A stretch of 15,223 nucleotides of DNA from CAZDUZ01 sp964508755 (GTDB lineage: Bacteria > Patescibacteriota > Dojkabacteria > SC72 > JAFGCJ01). Numbering within the stretch: the stretch's first letter is position 1; every line of letters begins with the position of its first letter. The stretch covers positions 1 to 15,223 of the forward strand of contig CAZDUZ010000025.1 of the NCBI GenBank assembly GCA_964508755.1. Reading direction: 5' to 3'. Made by a program: the position numbers and the translations under genes. Shown piece after piece: positions 15,180 through 15,223 of the stretch. The notes beneath the pieces are model-generated. The model was not told the DNA's origin. It ran no database searches and saw only the letters and a list, made by a program, of their open reading frames with translations.

Positions 15180-15223
15180 ATGGCAGACAATCAGGACTAT
15201 GATGCATCAAAAATTCAAGTACT
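15180..15223 (+). CDS. gyrB: DNA gyrase subunit B, first 14 codons (partial)
   Basis: The 14 readable codons give MADNQDYDASKIQVL up to the edge (the last residue is inferred from two bases). YDASKIQVL is the conserved opening of GyrB, just before the GHKL ATP-binding domain. GyrB with GyrA forms the type II topoisomerase that introduces negative supercoils. The strong GGAGG at the right spacing supports the start. Only the N-terminus is present, so nothing else can be verified. Confidence 0.85.
   Translation, partial: MADNQDYDASKIQV

Noticed and set aside
1..15223. Alternative genetic code with TGA as glycine
   Set aside because: The long genes have no internal in-frame TGA, and TGA occurs as the natural end of the pilin and clamp-loader genes.

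Overview
The window looks like chromosomal DNA of a bacterium with a compact genome. The best guess is a member of the Candidate Phyla Radiation (Patescibacteria), but that is inference from style and not from a marker gene: genes abut or nearly so, Shine-Dalgarno sites are mostly missing, single-gene housekeeping neighbours flank the cluster, and most of the surface-protein content is unfamiliar. The long reading frames have no internal TGA, and TGA ends several genes, so the standard bacterial code (table 11) fits. The TGA-as-glycine code of Gracilibacteria/Absconditabacteria does not.

Reading on the minus strand from about 14.2 kb to 1, the window is one type IV pilus gene cluster. The order is: assembly ATPase pilB, retraction-type ATPase pilT (long disordered N-terminus), platform protein pilC, two tandem pilin genes, prepilin peptidase pilD, then four pseudopilin/minor-pilin-type genes (FimT/GspH-like, PilV-like, PilW/GspJ-like and PilX/GspK-like). 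After these come a stand-alone response-regulator receiver, a 625-residue single-pass membrane protein of unknown function, and the first 514 codons of a cysteine-rich secreted protein that runs off the left edge. A good promoter precedes pilB, and another lies just upstream of each pilin copy. Most downstream genes are spaced 0 to 60 bases apart, which suggests coupled expression. Together they supply pilin subunits, their processing enzyme, the motor, the platform, the likely tip/priming complex, and two candidate surface proteins that may ride on or work with the pilus.

The most striking local event is a direct duplication of 784 bp (7961-8744 and 8752-9535), apparently without a mismatch, separated by 7 bp. 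It copied the 3' end of pilC, the intergenic promoter and nearly all of the pilin gene. The result is an intact pilin, a second pilin that differs only in its last residues, and a 42-codon pilC remnant between them. It is either a very recent event or an assembly artefact.

On the plus strand at the right end, divergent from pilB, lie a small DNA polymerase III delta-prime-like clamp-loader gene (14321-15055) and the first 14 codons of gyrB with a clear Shine-Dalgarno site. No tRNA, rRNA, CRISPR array or transposase is visible.
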